NCBI RefSeq assembly: GCF_002234675.1
Contig: NC_019880.2
Coordinates: 15,055,756-15,119,755, forward strand
DNA: 64,000 bases
Origin: Oryzias latipes
Taxonomy: Eukaryota > Chordata > Actinopteri > Beloniformes > Adrianichthyidae
Direction: 5' to 3'
This document shows, piece after piece, positions 1 to 11,443 of the stretch. The position numbers and the translations under genes were made by a program. Numbering within the stretch: position 1 is the stretch's first letter; every line of letters starts with the position of its first letter. The notes under the pieces were generated by a model. The model was not told the DNA's origin. It did not search any database and saw nothing but the letters and a program-made list of their open reading frames with translations.

Positions 1-258
1 TAATAAAATGAAAAGAAAAACATAGGAAGTTCCTAAAAACACAAAATTACTGAAAACTTAGGAATTGAGAACAAAAATTTCCTAAACAATAAAAAAATGA
101 TACTAGGAACTTGGTCTTCGGCCCACCCATTCCTCGCACATGGGATACTTTCCCGGTGAAGGCACAGACTCCTTAACACGCGACATATTGAAATTAATGT
201 AAATAATTTTGCTCGGGTGGAAAAATCACCCGAGCAAATATAGATAGTGCTCAAATGT

Positions 259-1096
259 TAAGACACACTAGTCTGCCTCAAGACCAGACTTGACTTTGGT
301 CTTCAGGTTTGGGATTTATGTACAATACCCATGTGTGTATTCTTAGTTTTTTTTTTATCTTCAAGACATTACTGCAGAACTCAAAATATAAAGTTCTCCT
401 TTGAATTAGGAAAACAGACATACCAACTGCCTGTAGTTGTGTCTCCATGAATTGTTAACAGTAGTTCAATGACATTTTGTGACCATAACTATCTGTTTTA
501 ACTGTAGGTTTTTTTTGTTTTTTTTTAAATGGTAAATGGCGTATACTTGTATAGCGCCTTTCTTCCTACAAGGACAAAGCGCTTTACAGTCACAGACCCA
601 TTCACCCAGTCACACACACATTCACACACACATTCATACACTGATGGCGGCTCCGCTGCCAAACACAGGCGCCTGCCTACCACCAGAGGCAAGGTGGGGT
701 TCAGTGTCTTGCTCAAGGACACTTCGACTCATGGGTGTGCAAGGCGGGAATCGAACCTGCAATCTTATGATCATGGGTCGACCGCCCTACCGCTGCACCA
801 CGGCCGCCTTAACTGTAGGTTTTAAGGCTTTAGATGTGGAGCTGCAAAACAGAACTTTAGGTAATCTTTGCCTCAGGGTCAGTTAACTTGTCCTTCTCAT
901 TTATGACTGTTTTCAGCACATTTTTGGTTCCTATTTGTTCCAACTGAATTGATTCATAGATTACTCAAAACTTCTCTGCATTTTAATACCGACTCTCTGG
1001 ACAAAAGGATAATGATTCTGTGAAAATTTCACTGAAACCAAGAATAAAAAACAGTTTTCGACATTTCACATGAAATTTAGTCAAAGTTATCGTTGA
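259..1096 (+). repeat. Duplicated segment, copy A
   Basis: This stretch is nearly identical, in direct orientation, to 31091-31627. The match starts at 'taagacacacta' and ends near 'atcgttga'. Copy A is longer because a SINE (about 513-808) interrupts it. Homology stops abruptly on both sides. I see no coding sequence, so the segment may be a small local duplication or a dispersed repeat of unknown class. Confidence 0.85.
498..823 (-). mobile_element. tRNA-derived SINE with target-site duplication
   Basis: On the minus strand the head (right end) shows RNA polymerase III promoter boxes: box A (rc of 790-800, TGGTGCAGCGG) and box B (rc of 747-757, GGTTCGATTCC). The body runs leftwards through a CA-rich stretch to a tail reading 'gcgctatacaagtatacgcc' and an A-rich end (T-rich on plus, about 511-526). 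A 15-bp direct repeat, ttaactgtaggtttt, flanks it at 498-512 and 809-823. The duplicate segment at 31 kb lacks the element and has one copy of the target sequence, which confirms the insertion limits. The family name is not certain. Confidence 0.85.
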
Positions 1097-1636
1097 CCTT
1101 TGCATTTTGGGTTATTGAACTAGATTCGCCACATCTCCTATGGGGACTATTAAGAACAAAGCGCAAGAAAATTGACATTTATTACCAGGATGCCAGTCAC
1201 AACTTGCAGTCGTCACATTAAAGAACAGGCAGAGATGGTTAATTGACAGATTTTTATTGGCTTAATGCAGCTAAAATTAAGCAGCAGCAGTAAAGCTCTT
1301 CTTGATCAGGAGCACCTGTGAAAGCAGATATATTTAAATAGTTAGGTTTACAGCTGCTGCACTGCGTATCTTTTTGTATTCAATGTCTGATTGTGGTGAC
1401 TCACCTCTGTTTTCTGTTAGGAGTGGTCTGCCAGCAAAAGAGGTTGCTAAGGGTAAAAGAACCTTAAATTGGTTCCGGGGAGGGAACCCAAATCATTGTA
1501 AAGTCAAGAGAGGAGATATAAAGTAGTAATTTTATTATTTGAGTGAATTTTACATGGGTTAAAAAGAGTTTAGTGAGTTATATTTTTCTATGGGTAAATA
1601 TCTATTTTATAGGGGTTGGGGAAACTTTGAATGTGC

Positions 1637-1748
1637 ATATATATATATATATATATATATAGATAGATATATAGATATCTATATCTATATGTCTATATAG
1701 ATATATAGATATAGATATATATTTATATATTTATAGATATATATATAA
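1637..1748. repeat. Compound (TA)n/(GATA)n microsatellite
   Basis: Alternating AT followed by ATAGAT/GATATA units, about 110 bp. It abuts the 3' end of the LINE that follows. Confidence 0.9.
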
Positions 1749-4190
1749 AAACGCCCCTCTCACCCTCCGCGGGTGGTTTCTCCTCCAAGCTCGGGTCCTC
1801 TACCAGAGGCCTGGGAGCTTGAGGGTCCTGCAGTATCTTAGCTGTTCCTAGTACTGCACTTTTCTGGACTGAGAGGTCTGAGGTCTTTCCAGGTATCTGT
1901 TGTAGCCACTCCTCCAGCTTGGGGGTTACTGCCCCGAGTGCTCCAATTACCACAGGCACCACTGTCACCTTCACTTTCCAGGCTTTCTCCAGTTTTTCTC
2001 TGAGTCCCTGGTATTTCTCCAGTTTCTCATGTTCCTTCTTCCTGATGTTCCCATCGCTTGGCACTGCCACATCCACCACAACGGCTTTCCTCTGTTCTTT
2101 ATCCACCACTACAATGTCTGGTTGGTTTGCCATTACCATCCTATCAGTCTGGATCTGGAAGTCCCACAGGATCTTTGCCCTCTCATTCTCTACCACCTTC
2201 GGAGGTGTTTCCCATTTTGACCTTGGGGTTTCCAGTTCATATTCTGCACACATGTTCCTGTATATTATTCCAGCCACTTGATTGTGGCGCTCCATGTATG
2301 CTTTCCCTGCCAGCATCTTACACCCTGCAGTTATGTGCTGGATTGTTTCAGGCTCTTTGCACAGCCTACACCTTGGGTCTTGTCTGGTGTGGTAGATCTG
2401 AGCCTCTATTGCTCTGGTGCTCAGGGCTTGTTCCTGAGCTGCCAGGCTGAGTGCTTCAGTACTGTCCTGTAGGCCAGCCCTTTCTAGCCATTGGTGGGAC
2501 GTCTTGATATCAGCCACTTCAGTTATGGTCCAGTGGTACATCCCATGCAGGGGTCTGTCCTCCTATGAGGATCTGTCCTCCAGCACTGCATCCTCTGATC
2601 TCCATTGCCTGAGACACATTGAGCTTGATGTATTCATGCATCTTAGATGTTTTATCCTGGATAGTGGCTTCTACGCTCACTAGTCCCTGGCCTCCTTCCT
2701 TGCGGCTAGCATACAGTCTCAGTGTGCTGGATTTGGGGTGGAACCCTCCATGCGTGGTGAGGAGCTTTCGTGTTTTAACATCCATGGTCTTTATCTCTTC
2801 CTTTGGTCATCTTATTATTCTTGCAGGGTATCTGTTAACTGGCAGTGCGTAGCTGTTTATTGCCCGGGTCATATTTTTGCCATTGAGCTGGCTTCTCAGG
2901 ACTTGCCTTACTCGTTGGAAGTATTTAGCTGTTGCAGCTTTCCTCGTTGCCTGCTCCAGGTTGCCATTTGCCTGCGGAATTCCAAGGTACTTGTAACTGT
3001 CCTCAATGTCTGCTATTGTTCTTTCTGGGATTGAGACCCCTCCTGCGTGGACTACCTTGCCTCTCTTTGTCACCATCCGGTTGCATTTCTCGATCCCAAA
3101 TGACATCCCAATGTCAGTACTGTAGATCCTGGCGGTGTGGATCAGGGAGTCAATGTCATGCTCGCTCTTAGCATATAGCTTGATGTCATCCATGTAGATG
3201 AGGTGACTGATGTTGGCCCCATTTCTGAGTCGGTATCCATAGCCAGTCTTGTTGATTATTTGGCTGAGGGGGTTCAGACCTATGCAGAACATCAGTGGGG
3301 ACAGAGCATCACCTTGGTATATCCCACATTTGATGGACACTTGTGCATGTGGCCTGCCATTGGCTTCAAGGGTGGTTTTCCACAGCTTCATTGAGTTTCC
3401 TATGAAAGCTCTTGGAGTCCTGTTGATGTTTTACAGCTCCAAGCATTCAGTGCTCCACGTGTGTGGCATTGAGTCATAGGCTTTCTTGTAATCAATCCAG
3501 GCTGTGCACAGGTTGGCGTGTCGTGACCTGCAGTCTTGAGCGACTGTTCTGTCAACCAGGAGTTGGTGTTTGGCTCTTCTGGAGTTTCTACCAATGCCCT
3601 TCTGTGTGTTGCTCATGTATTGATCCATGTGCCTATTTATCTTGGTTGCAATGATGTCCGACATGAGCTTCCATGTTGTGGAGAGACAGGTCTGCCGGTA
3701 GTTGGATGGGACTGCACCCTCCGAGTGATCCTTCTGGATCAGGAGTGTTCGCCCTTCCGTTAGCCATTCGGGGTGAGTCCCATCTCTTAGCAGCTGGTTC
3801 ATTTGTGCTGCCAGGCGCTCGTGGAGTGCGGTAAGCTTCTTTAGCCAGTAGGCATGTATCATGTCAGGGCCCGGTGCTGTTCAGTTCTTCATGCCTGAGA
3901 CTCTTTCTTGGATGTCTGCCACTGTGACGGATACTGGATTCTGTTCAGGGAGGTAGCTATGTTTTTTTCTCAGAGAAACCAGCAACTGGGCATTGCTGTT
4001 ATGCGCTGCCTCTTTCTCCCATATACTTTTCCAGTAATGTTCATTTTCCAGCCTTGGTGGGTCTGCTCAGCTGTTTTGACCCTGCCACTGAGCGTACACT
4101 TTAGCAGGCTGAAAGTTTTGAGCCAAACCCAAGTCCTGAGACTCTGCTTGTGCTTCTACCATGATAGCCTTCAAGACTACGAGCTAAACG
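1745..4190 (-). mobile_element. Decayed R4/Dong-type (Rex6-like) LINE, 5'-truncated
   Basis: Minus-strand reading frames give a non-LTR reverse transcriptase in pieces. Residue runs such as GPDMIHAYWLKKL, AWIDYKKAYDSMPHTW and IYMDDIKLY are in different frames (about 3870-2807). They are followed by a C-terminal block with a CCHC-type zinc motif (CRLCKEPETIQHITAGC, about 2370-2310) and a PD-(D/E)xK-like restriction-enzyme-type nuclease motif (PDIVVVD...VVVDVAVPSD, about 2130-2050). A C-terminal rather than N-terminal endonuclease is the hallmark of the R2/R4/Dong group. Several frameshifts and stops separate the blocks and homology fades near 4190, so this copy is dead and lacks its 5' end. 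Assignment to Dong/Rex6 rests on motif recognition. Confidence 0.75.
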
Positions 4191-4194
4191 TGAT

Positions 4195-4315
4195 ATTGCC
4201 ATGTGACAGACTGGCGACTTGTCCAAGGTGTAATCTTCCTTCACCCAACAATAGCTGGGATAGGCTCCAGCAACCCAGTGCCGGACAGGGATTCAGCAGG
4301 TTCACAAAATAGATG
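4195..4315 (+). repeat. Fragment of a common teleost SINE-like repeat
   Basis: It carries the family signature 'gtgacagactggcgacttg' followed by 'gggataggctccagcaaccc' and a 3' end reading 'aaaatagatgga'. Better copies are at 27.5 and 28.3 kb. Only the 3' third is present. Confidence 0.7.
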
Positions 4316-6323
4316 GATTACCAGATTATCCAGTTATTAAGTCAAATTATTTAAGCACTGAATCAGAGTAAAATAAAATGAAAATCATCTGTGCTTTTTC
4401 ATATTTAACTTAATTTGAATAAGTTTAAAGAATATGATGGCTTTAGACCAAACATTCATTTCTATAGGAAGAGTTGATGCTGGAGAAATTTCCCTGCATT
4501 TCCTGCAACAATCTGTGTTGCCAGATCAACTTTTTTCCATCAACTTTAGGTTTTAATGGTGGGGAAACGACTTGCAAATATTATTTGCTGATTGTTTTTT
4601 AGGTTTAATTTCCAAAAGGTGATATTTGGAAATGACTTTTTGTTTTGGGGAGGTTGATCAAAGCGGTATATACCTTTAGGTCACCAGCGCTATACAAGTA
4701 TACGCCATTTACATTTACTTTGGTCTCCTTTAGAGGCAGAAAGAGTGTACAAAAATAATACATCACCTAACTGCAGATGCTGAAGTAAAGTTTTGAATCA
4801 ATTGATTGGTCATAAAAAAAGTTAGTGATTTTGCTAATATTTTATGTCAAAAAACTACTTATGACAGATTTGTCTTTTTTTGGCCTTTGTTTTCATTTCA
4901 AGCTCACTGCACATTACTGATACTTCACAAACATTACCAACTAGATTGTTGTGTTTCTGAAATTTGCAGAAAACTTACTGAGGATTACAATTTTTACCAA
5001 GTTACTCAAGCAAATGTTACTCAGCAACTGTGACTTGTTCACTTTTATACATTATAGAATTTATAAACTCCTAGGAACACAGGAACTAAATCCAGTTACA
5101 AAAAATATTCAAAACTTTCTCTGAATAATGATAAACTCATTCACTGACTTAAATTCTCATTCAACATACAATATTTACAACTCTGGCCCTGATTAACATT
5201 TAGACTCAAAGAGTAGGAGATACAATGTTTTATTTTTTATACATTTAAATATAGTGCAATTTCAGGGCTTGACATCCCCCTGACCTCATCCCAAGGTAAA
5301 CATCAGAAAAACATGTTTTCACACAGCACTTTTCAATAAAACATTCAGTTTAGACCACTTCTTTGTGTCAGACAATACAAAAATCGCAACAATTTTCAAA
5401 AAACAAAAGCACGATTTGTGACGATTTTATATTTTGTTTTGTATTTCAAAGTCACTCAGTTTCACTATTATTCATTTATGCTTCCAGAAGATCAACTAGT
5501 ATCCCTTAGGGATGTCATTTGAGGAAATGGTTACATAAAGTCTGCTCTTTGAAAGCTGGAACAAGTCAAATGAACAGATTTCCCACCAGTGTTGAGTTTC
5601 TCAGTGACGGCTCAGATACAAACATGATGCTTTGAGTCACATTTAAATATGAAACAATTCTGCATCATGTGACTATAACTTCAAGTGCAGACTAAAAGTT
5701 TATCTTACTTTCTGCCAAATTGAACAAAAACAACAAAAAAAAGTGATTTTGTAATGACATACAACTCCACTTAGTGGATCAATGCATAAATGCTTAGATG
5801 AATGCAGCATCAAATGGTAAAATCTCACCTTTTTTTCTCCTTGAGTGCAAATCAGATCTCAAACAATAAAACGTCTTGAGTCACATTAGCAACAGACAAG
5901 GCTGTAGCTGCAGGCACTGATGGTGTAACGCAACCACACTAGGGGAAAAACATGGAGATGATGGGAAAGCAGGTGGAAAACTGGGGTTCCCAAAAGGAAA
6001 TGCCCTGAAACACAAACCAAAGCCTTGTGGATTCTCAGAGTAAACATTAAATCTTTGGGAAAACTTGTATGTTTGGCATGTTTGAGCCAGATAAAAGCTT
6101 TAAAACAGAAGAGTTGAAAATGAAAAGAAAAGCTTTGGATCTGATGCTGCAAAAACACTTGAACTTGTTTCTCACAAGTGTCCAGAAATGTTTACTTTAT
6201 ACAAAGATTCCACTAGGTGGCACTATGGAGCTATAGATGCCCATGAACGCAGATCAGCACTTGTGTTAATGCTGATCTCATCAGTCTCCTTTTCTGCTGG
6301 TGTCTGTCGTCTGTCCTCTCACG
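4316..6323. other. Gene-free stretch downstream of mfsd2a; probable 3' UTR
   Basis: AT-rich sequence without convincing coding potential. The part next to 6323 is expected to be the mfsd2a 3' UTR (minus). A minus-strand AATAAA (plus tttatt, about 5230-5235) is one possible polyadenylation signal. No transcript evidence is available. Confidence 0.4.
4684..4711 (+). repeat. Isolated SINE tail fragment
   Basis: A 28-bp stretch containing 'gcgctatacaagtatacgcc' matches the 3' tail of the SINE at 498-823, in the opposite orientation. The rest of the SINE is absent. Confidence 0.6.
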
Positions 6324-9300
6324 CTACGCAATGCTGCCAAGTTCTTGGGTTTCGGACTCAGATTCTCTAAAAATTAATCAGAGAAGAGAAAAAAAATGTT
6401 TGTTTTTTGGATAATTATCGTAGAACTGATAGTGATAGTAACAGGAGCTAAAAACAAGAAGACTTTTTTACTCACAGGCTGGCCTGCAGTACTTTGCTGT
6501 TGCTTTGCCTCCTTTCCTCATCGATGGGGTACATCCTTAATATCAACAACCCCACAATAATGAGAGCTATGGGAAATGCAGAGACCAGCACTTTCAGAGT
6601 TGTACTGACAGATTCTGGCTGAAAGCAGTTTCCGGTCACATATCCAGCAAATCTGGGGAAAAAATGTTCAGAGTTTGGCAAATGGCTCTTCACAAGATTA
6701 TAAGTCAGATATTAGAATTAGGAAAACACACACATCTGCATAACAAAGTTACTTACTTTAGACAGAGAGTAGAAATACCCAGAGATAAGCCAGAGGCAAA
6801 TTTGATGAAGAAAACATAGAAAGAGTAGAAGACTGCTTCATGGCCATGAACATTTGGATTGGTGACTTTGAAGTCATCCACCACATCGGGAAGCATTGAC
6901 CTGAAGAACCACATTCAAAAATGACTTTAGGGGGAAGGAAAAAAGTAACCAAAAAACTGGATTCATGGATGTTCACCAAGGCAGGAGGAAAGACGCTCCC
7001 ACGCTCATGCCAGCCGCCACAGACACCACGTATGACAAAGCCAGGTTGCTCTTGACAGAAACGATTAGGATGATGAAGGGAATAGCCCACTGCAAGAACA
7101 CAAAAACATGTCAGCGACCCTGCAAGAAAATGTTGTGACTTCTTTAGAAGTAGTCACAGAAGATAACAGTCGACACTCACCAGGTTCCCGCAGAAAGCTG
7201 CAGTCTTCTTCCCAAACCTGGTCAGAAACCACTGCCACCATGGAATGGTTAGACCCGCAGAGAGCTGAAAAATACAATATGTGAATATAGTAAAAGCAGG
7301 AAGAAGCAATGGAAATTAAGGCCAATTGGATCTATCAGATAAAAAATAAATTCTATATATTTTGTTCTCAGAGGCAGAGAATGAGAATCTAACTATGTCA
7401 AAATGTCAAACAGCTTACTGTTAAGAATTAGAATCAGTTTTACTATAGAAAACCAAGAAATCAAGAAGAGTGTGTTTCATGTGTAGTGTTTTGGACAAAG
7501 CATCCTGTATTGAAGTATCTTTTTATCTTCCTTTTTGTGGAGAAGAATATATAATATAGAATATAGAAGAACATAGAAAACTAACAAGATACTGATCAAA
7601 CCTGTTTTCTTATTGCGCTCTAAAAGAAACGTTCCATTTCAGGCTTTTGGTGTTTTTAATATCTTCTTGTGGCATTTGTCCTGATGATGGAGGACAGAAA
7701 ATTAATCTTAACCTTCCATTTCTGAGTTTTGCTTTTTTCAAGTCGCTGTCAATCAGGAGCAGATGAAAATACGCAAAAAATACAAGACACATTCTGATGC
7801 CTCCACTTGCAGACAAATAGATCCATGTACGTTTTTGATTCCTTGTCGGAGCTGGAATCTGGATCAAAACTGTGCGGCTGGACAGCTCCAATATTGCTCA
7901 CTATTTTTTTGTATCGGTATTGTTAGGCTAGGGGTGTGAGGGGCTGTGAACGAGTAACAGAGTGTGTAAACAGAGCGCAAAGTGAAGAGACAAGGGGGGC
8001 GGCCTTACTCCAAGTCAACAGTTCCAGCCACAACTCAGAGGAGAATTTCTCATGAATTACTGCCTCTATGCAGAAACTATGTCCTAGAAAACAACACACG
8101 TTTTAGCTAAAAACGACTCAATCATTAAAATACCACTGGAAACTTGTTTTGAGACAAAAAGTTTGAATATTTTTTTCTTTAATTGTGATAAACCTAACAG
8201 TAATATCAAAAAAGTCATATCAAAAAAGGAGAAAAAAACCTATTATACTATACTATATTTTTCTTGTTTTTATGGCAAATTTATCAAATAATTTTACATT
8301 TTTATAAAAAAATGTAACAGATTTGACTCCATGGAGAATGTGAAGAATAGTTAGAAACTGCCTTCAACCTTTATTACACTAATGGTTTAAACTTTATTCA
8401 CTGAGCATGTATTGTCATCTCAGAATTAAATTACATTTGAAGACAGCACAGCCAAGCTATTTTCCTCACAGTTTATTCTCATACTCCCTTTTTCTGTGCA
8501 TGTGTGATCTGCTGAGCAGGCCTCAGAGTTATCTTCACTTTAGCCTTGGAGCTTCTCTCCAGCAGTAACCTGTGGGCGTGATTTTCACATGGGGTCCATC
8601 GGACGATCTTCTGAATATGCAAATGCAGGGTTTTTATACCAAGCCCATCCCTGAGCTCGTTGGTTCGGACTTTGAATGCACCATGTTCATCTGTCTGTCC
8701 CTTCGTGTTTGTACGAAGTAAAACCTCCACAAAAGATAAGTAACTGTCTCTGAGTCTTATTCATTATTTCTGTGTGCAAGAAACTGACGAGGTTACGAAC
8801 TAATATAATACAGTCCTTTCTAGACAATCCAGTTTCTTCACAGAAAACATATAAAAGTGATAAAAGGTTGGAATGTGCTGAAGGTGTAAATTAAACTCTG
8901 TTGGAGCTGAATAGGACGGGATAAATAGATTTATGAAACCCAAACATCTGTTCTGATCAAACCACAGAATCCTAGAAGATTCTGGGATTCTGTGGTTTCA
9001 TCAGAACAGAGGTTCTCTCCTGCAATTCGAATGTTATCCATAAAAAAGCAGGACTCAGCCAACACACAAAAAAAGAACACCACCGCTAGATATTGGCACA
9101 AAAAACTAGTAACAAAACTGTACGGTTTATCCTCGTCTCACGCAGTCTTGGCACATAATTATAATGACGTGTGGGGTTCAGGCTCCCGGGAGTCTCAGGA
9201 ACACACTCTGACACCTAAAAATCTCCCCTTTTAACATCAGAGAGTTCAGAGAAGCAGCTCAAACCAAGCTCTGGAACAAAGTTATGAGTCAAATCACTCA

Positions 9301-11401
9301 CCATAATCACCAGGAGAATATTCTGGAAGTCTTTCCTCTGGCCAAGAGCATATGATAAGAAAAGACTGAAGTTTCCTTCCACTAACTGCAAAGAAAACAT
9401 CAGGAAGTCAAGTATCAAAGCAAACTTACACTAATATACATTAGAAACCTTATAACCATATAACTTAATTGATTTATTAAAGACTAAAGGAGGAAAATAA
9501 AGGATTACCAGGAAACCCAGAGTTGTGCAGAGAAAGGCAGAGACCAGTTTGACATATGGTCCGTGGCTGACGACCAGCTTCAAGCCCTGGCGGAAAGTGA
9601 GCGGCTTTGACTTTCTCTTTACGCACTCTACAATCAGAGAGAAAAGACTAAATAACAAAAAAATATAAATGAAGTTTTGGATTAAAAAATTGGATACATA
9701 AAAAGTTATGTTTATACATTTTTGTTAAAAAAAAAAGTTAAAGCATGTGGCAAAACCAAAGAAAAAAGTCACGAGTTTTTGTATGAGAGGTTTTTGGCTT
9801 TGCACGTCTTTTTGACCAAATTTTGCTTCACTCCAAGCAAAAACCTTTCAAATAATAAACAAATTGTAGAATCTCAATGCTTTGCAAGTCTTGAGATTGT
9901 CTTTCCTTTGACTGACTTCTTCTGTGCGCCTGATTCATTCATTGGGAACAGGTGTTGTTTTGCATGACATTGTTTTTCTTTTTCTGCTGGAGAGTTCAAA
10001 CCTTTCTGCTCCTTCACACCCAAAAACAGGATCACAGAACACAGGATGTAGATGATGCAGATGACTCCTGAAGAAATCATATACGCTTTTTTCTAAGGAC
10101 AGACAAGTTTGGAAAAACCTCTGATTATCGAATGCCTTCCACAACATTTTTGAAGCAGTTTTTGGCATTTGAAGTTTCTGGTGTTTTTCTAATTAATATT
10201 GGTTTTCCTTTTAAAACATGAAGATAAATATAGTTTTCTAGTTGTTTTGCTTCAAAATCTGAGGTTAAGATCTTAGCCTAAACATACATTTGTCTGTAGA
10301 GTCTTATCCACATTTAATCAACATTTTTGTCTCTATAAAGCTGTAGATTGAAAACAATCACTCTACTGTAGAAAATGTCTCATGTAAATAAATACATAAA
10401 AACTAAAAATCTGATGCATCTAATAAGCTAAAATCCAATAATTAATTACTTACTGATTCCTCTAGTGAGGTTATGGTTCTATTGACTGTTGGTGGGATTG
10501 TGCTGTTCTTGTAATCATCATTGTCATCATCAACAGGACACGTCGAGACGCTACCAACAATCTGTCCTTGGATCGCAGTGCCCAGCATGGAACCCAAGAG
10601 CTCCACCGTCATCCCTGCAGAACCGGGTGGGAGGAGTCAGTGCATACGCCACAATACAAAAGAGGAAGTGTTTAACTTTGCAGCAGTCTGACATACGATA
10701 TGCTGTGGCGGAATCCCGCTCCTCCTGTTTGGTGCTGATAAACATGGTGAGGGCTGAATATGGCACATGGAAGCACTGCAATACATAAAACCAACACTGT
10801 TAAAAACACTGATCAGTTGAAGCGGATCGTCCAAGGATTTTGAGATGAAGGTACAAACCGTTTGCATAGACTGGAAGAGGCAGTAAAATACCAGAAACCA
10901 GAGGACCTTCCCTTCTTCAAAATGAGGCACGTACCAAATCAAGAAGTATGTCAACACTGCGAACGGAGTGGAGCAGAGGATCCTGGATGGAAGAGTGAGG
11001 ACAAACAGAAGTTGTGGGCACTTGTGCCAGATAGCAGCTCACATGAGGAAAACAAGGGCGCACATAGATCTAGTCGTCTTCAAGTGGATGTATCAGGATG
11101 GAGCAGAGCAGGAAGCTTGTGGCCCCACCCAGAGAATTTTTGTGCAACAAATACAATCTTTTCAAACAGCATTTTTTTCATCTGCTCCTGATTCACAACG
11201 ATTTTAATAAAGAAATATTCAGAAATGCAGTTTTACACCTAGTATCCTTTCAGTTGTCCATCATCAGAAAACTGCACCAAGAACATAGAAAAACACCATT
11301 TTCCATCGGAGTGGGTATTTAACTCCATTAGTCAGCGTTTCCTTTTGAATAATCCCTCTAATCCTATTTATTTCAACAAAACTGGAGTCAGTCAAGACTG
11401 C

Positions 11402-11443
<42 letters not shown>

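Noticed and set aside
780..808. tRNA gene suggested by box A and box B on the minus strand
   Set aside because: No cloverleaf with proper acceptor and anticodon stems can be seen, and the sequence is inside a flanked mobile insertion; it is the SINE head.
529..886. Overlapping plus frames of about 100 codons rich in His/Thr
   Set aside because: They lie entirely inside the SINE and reflect its CA-rich body; no gene.
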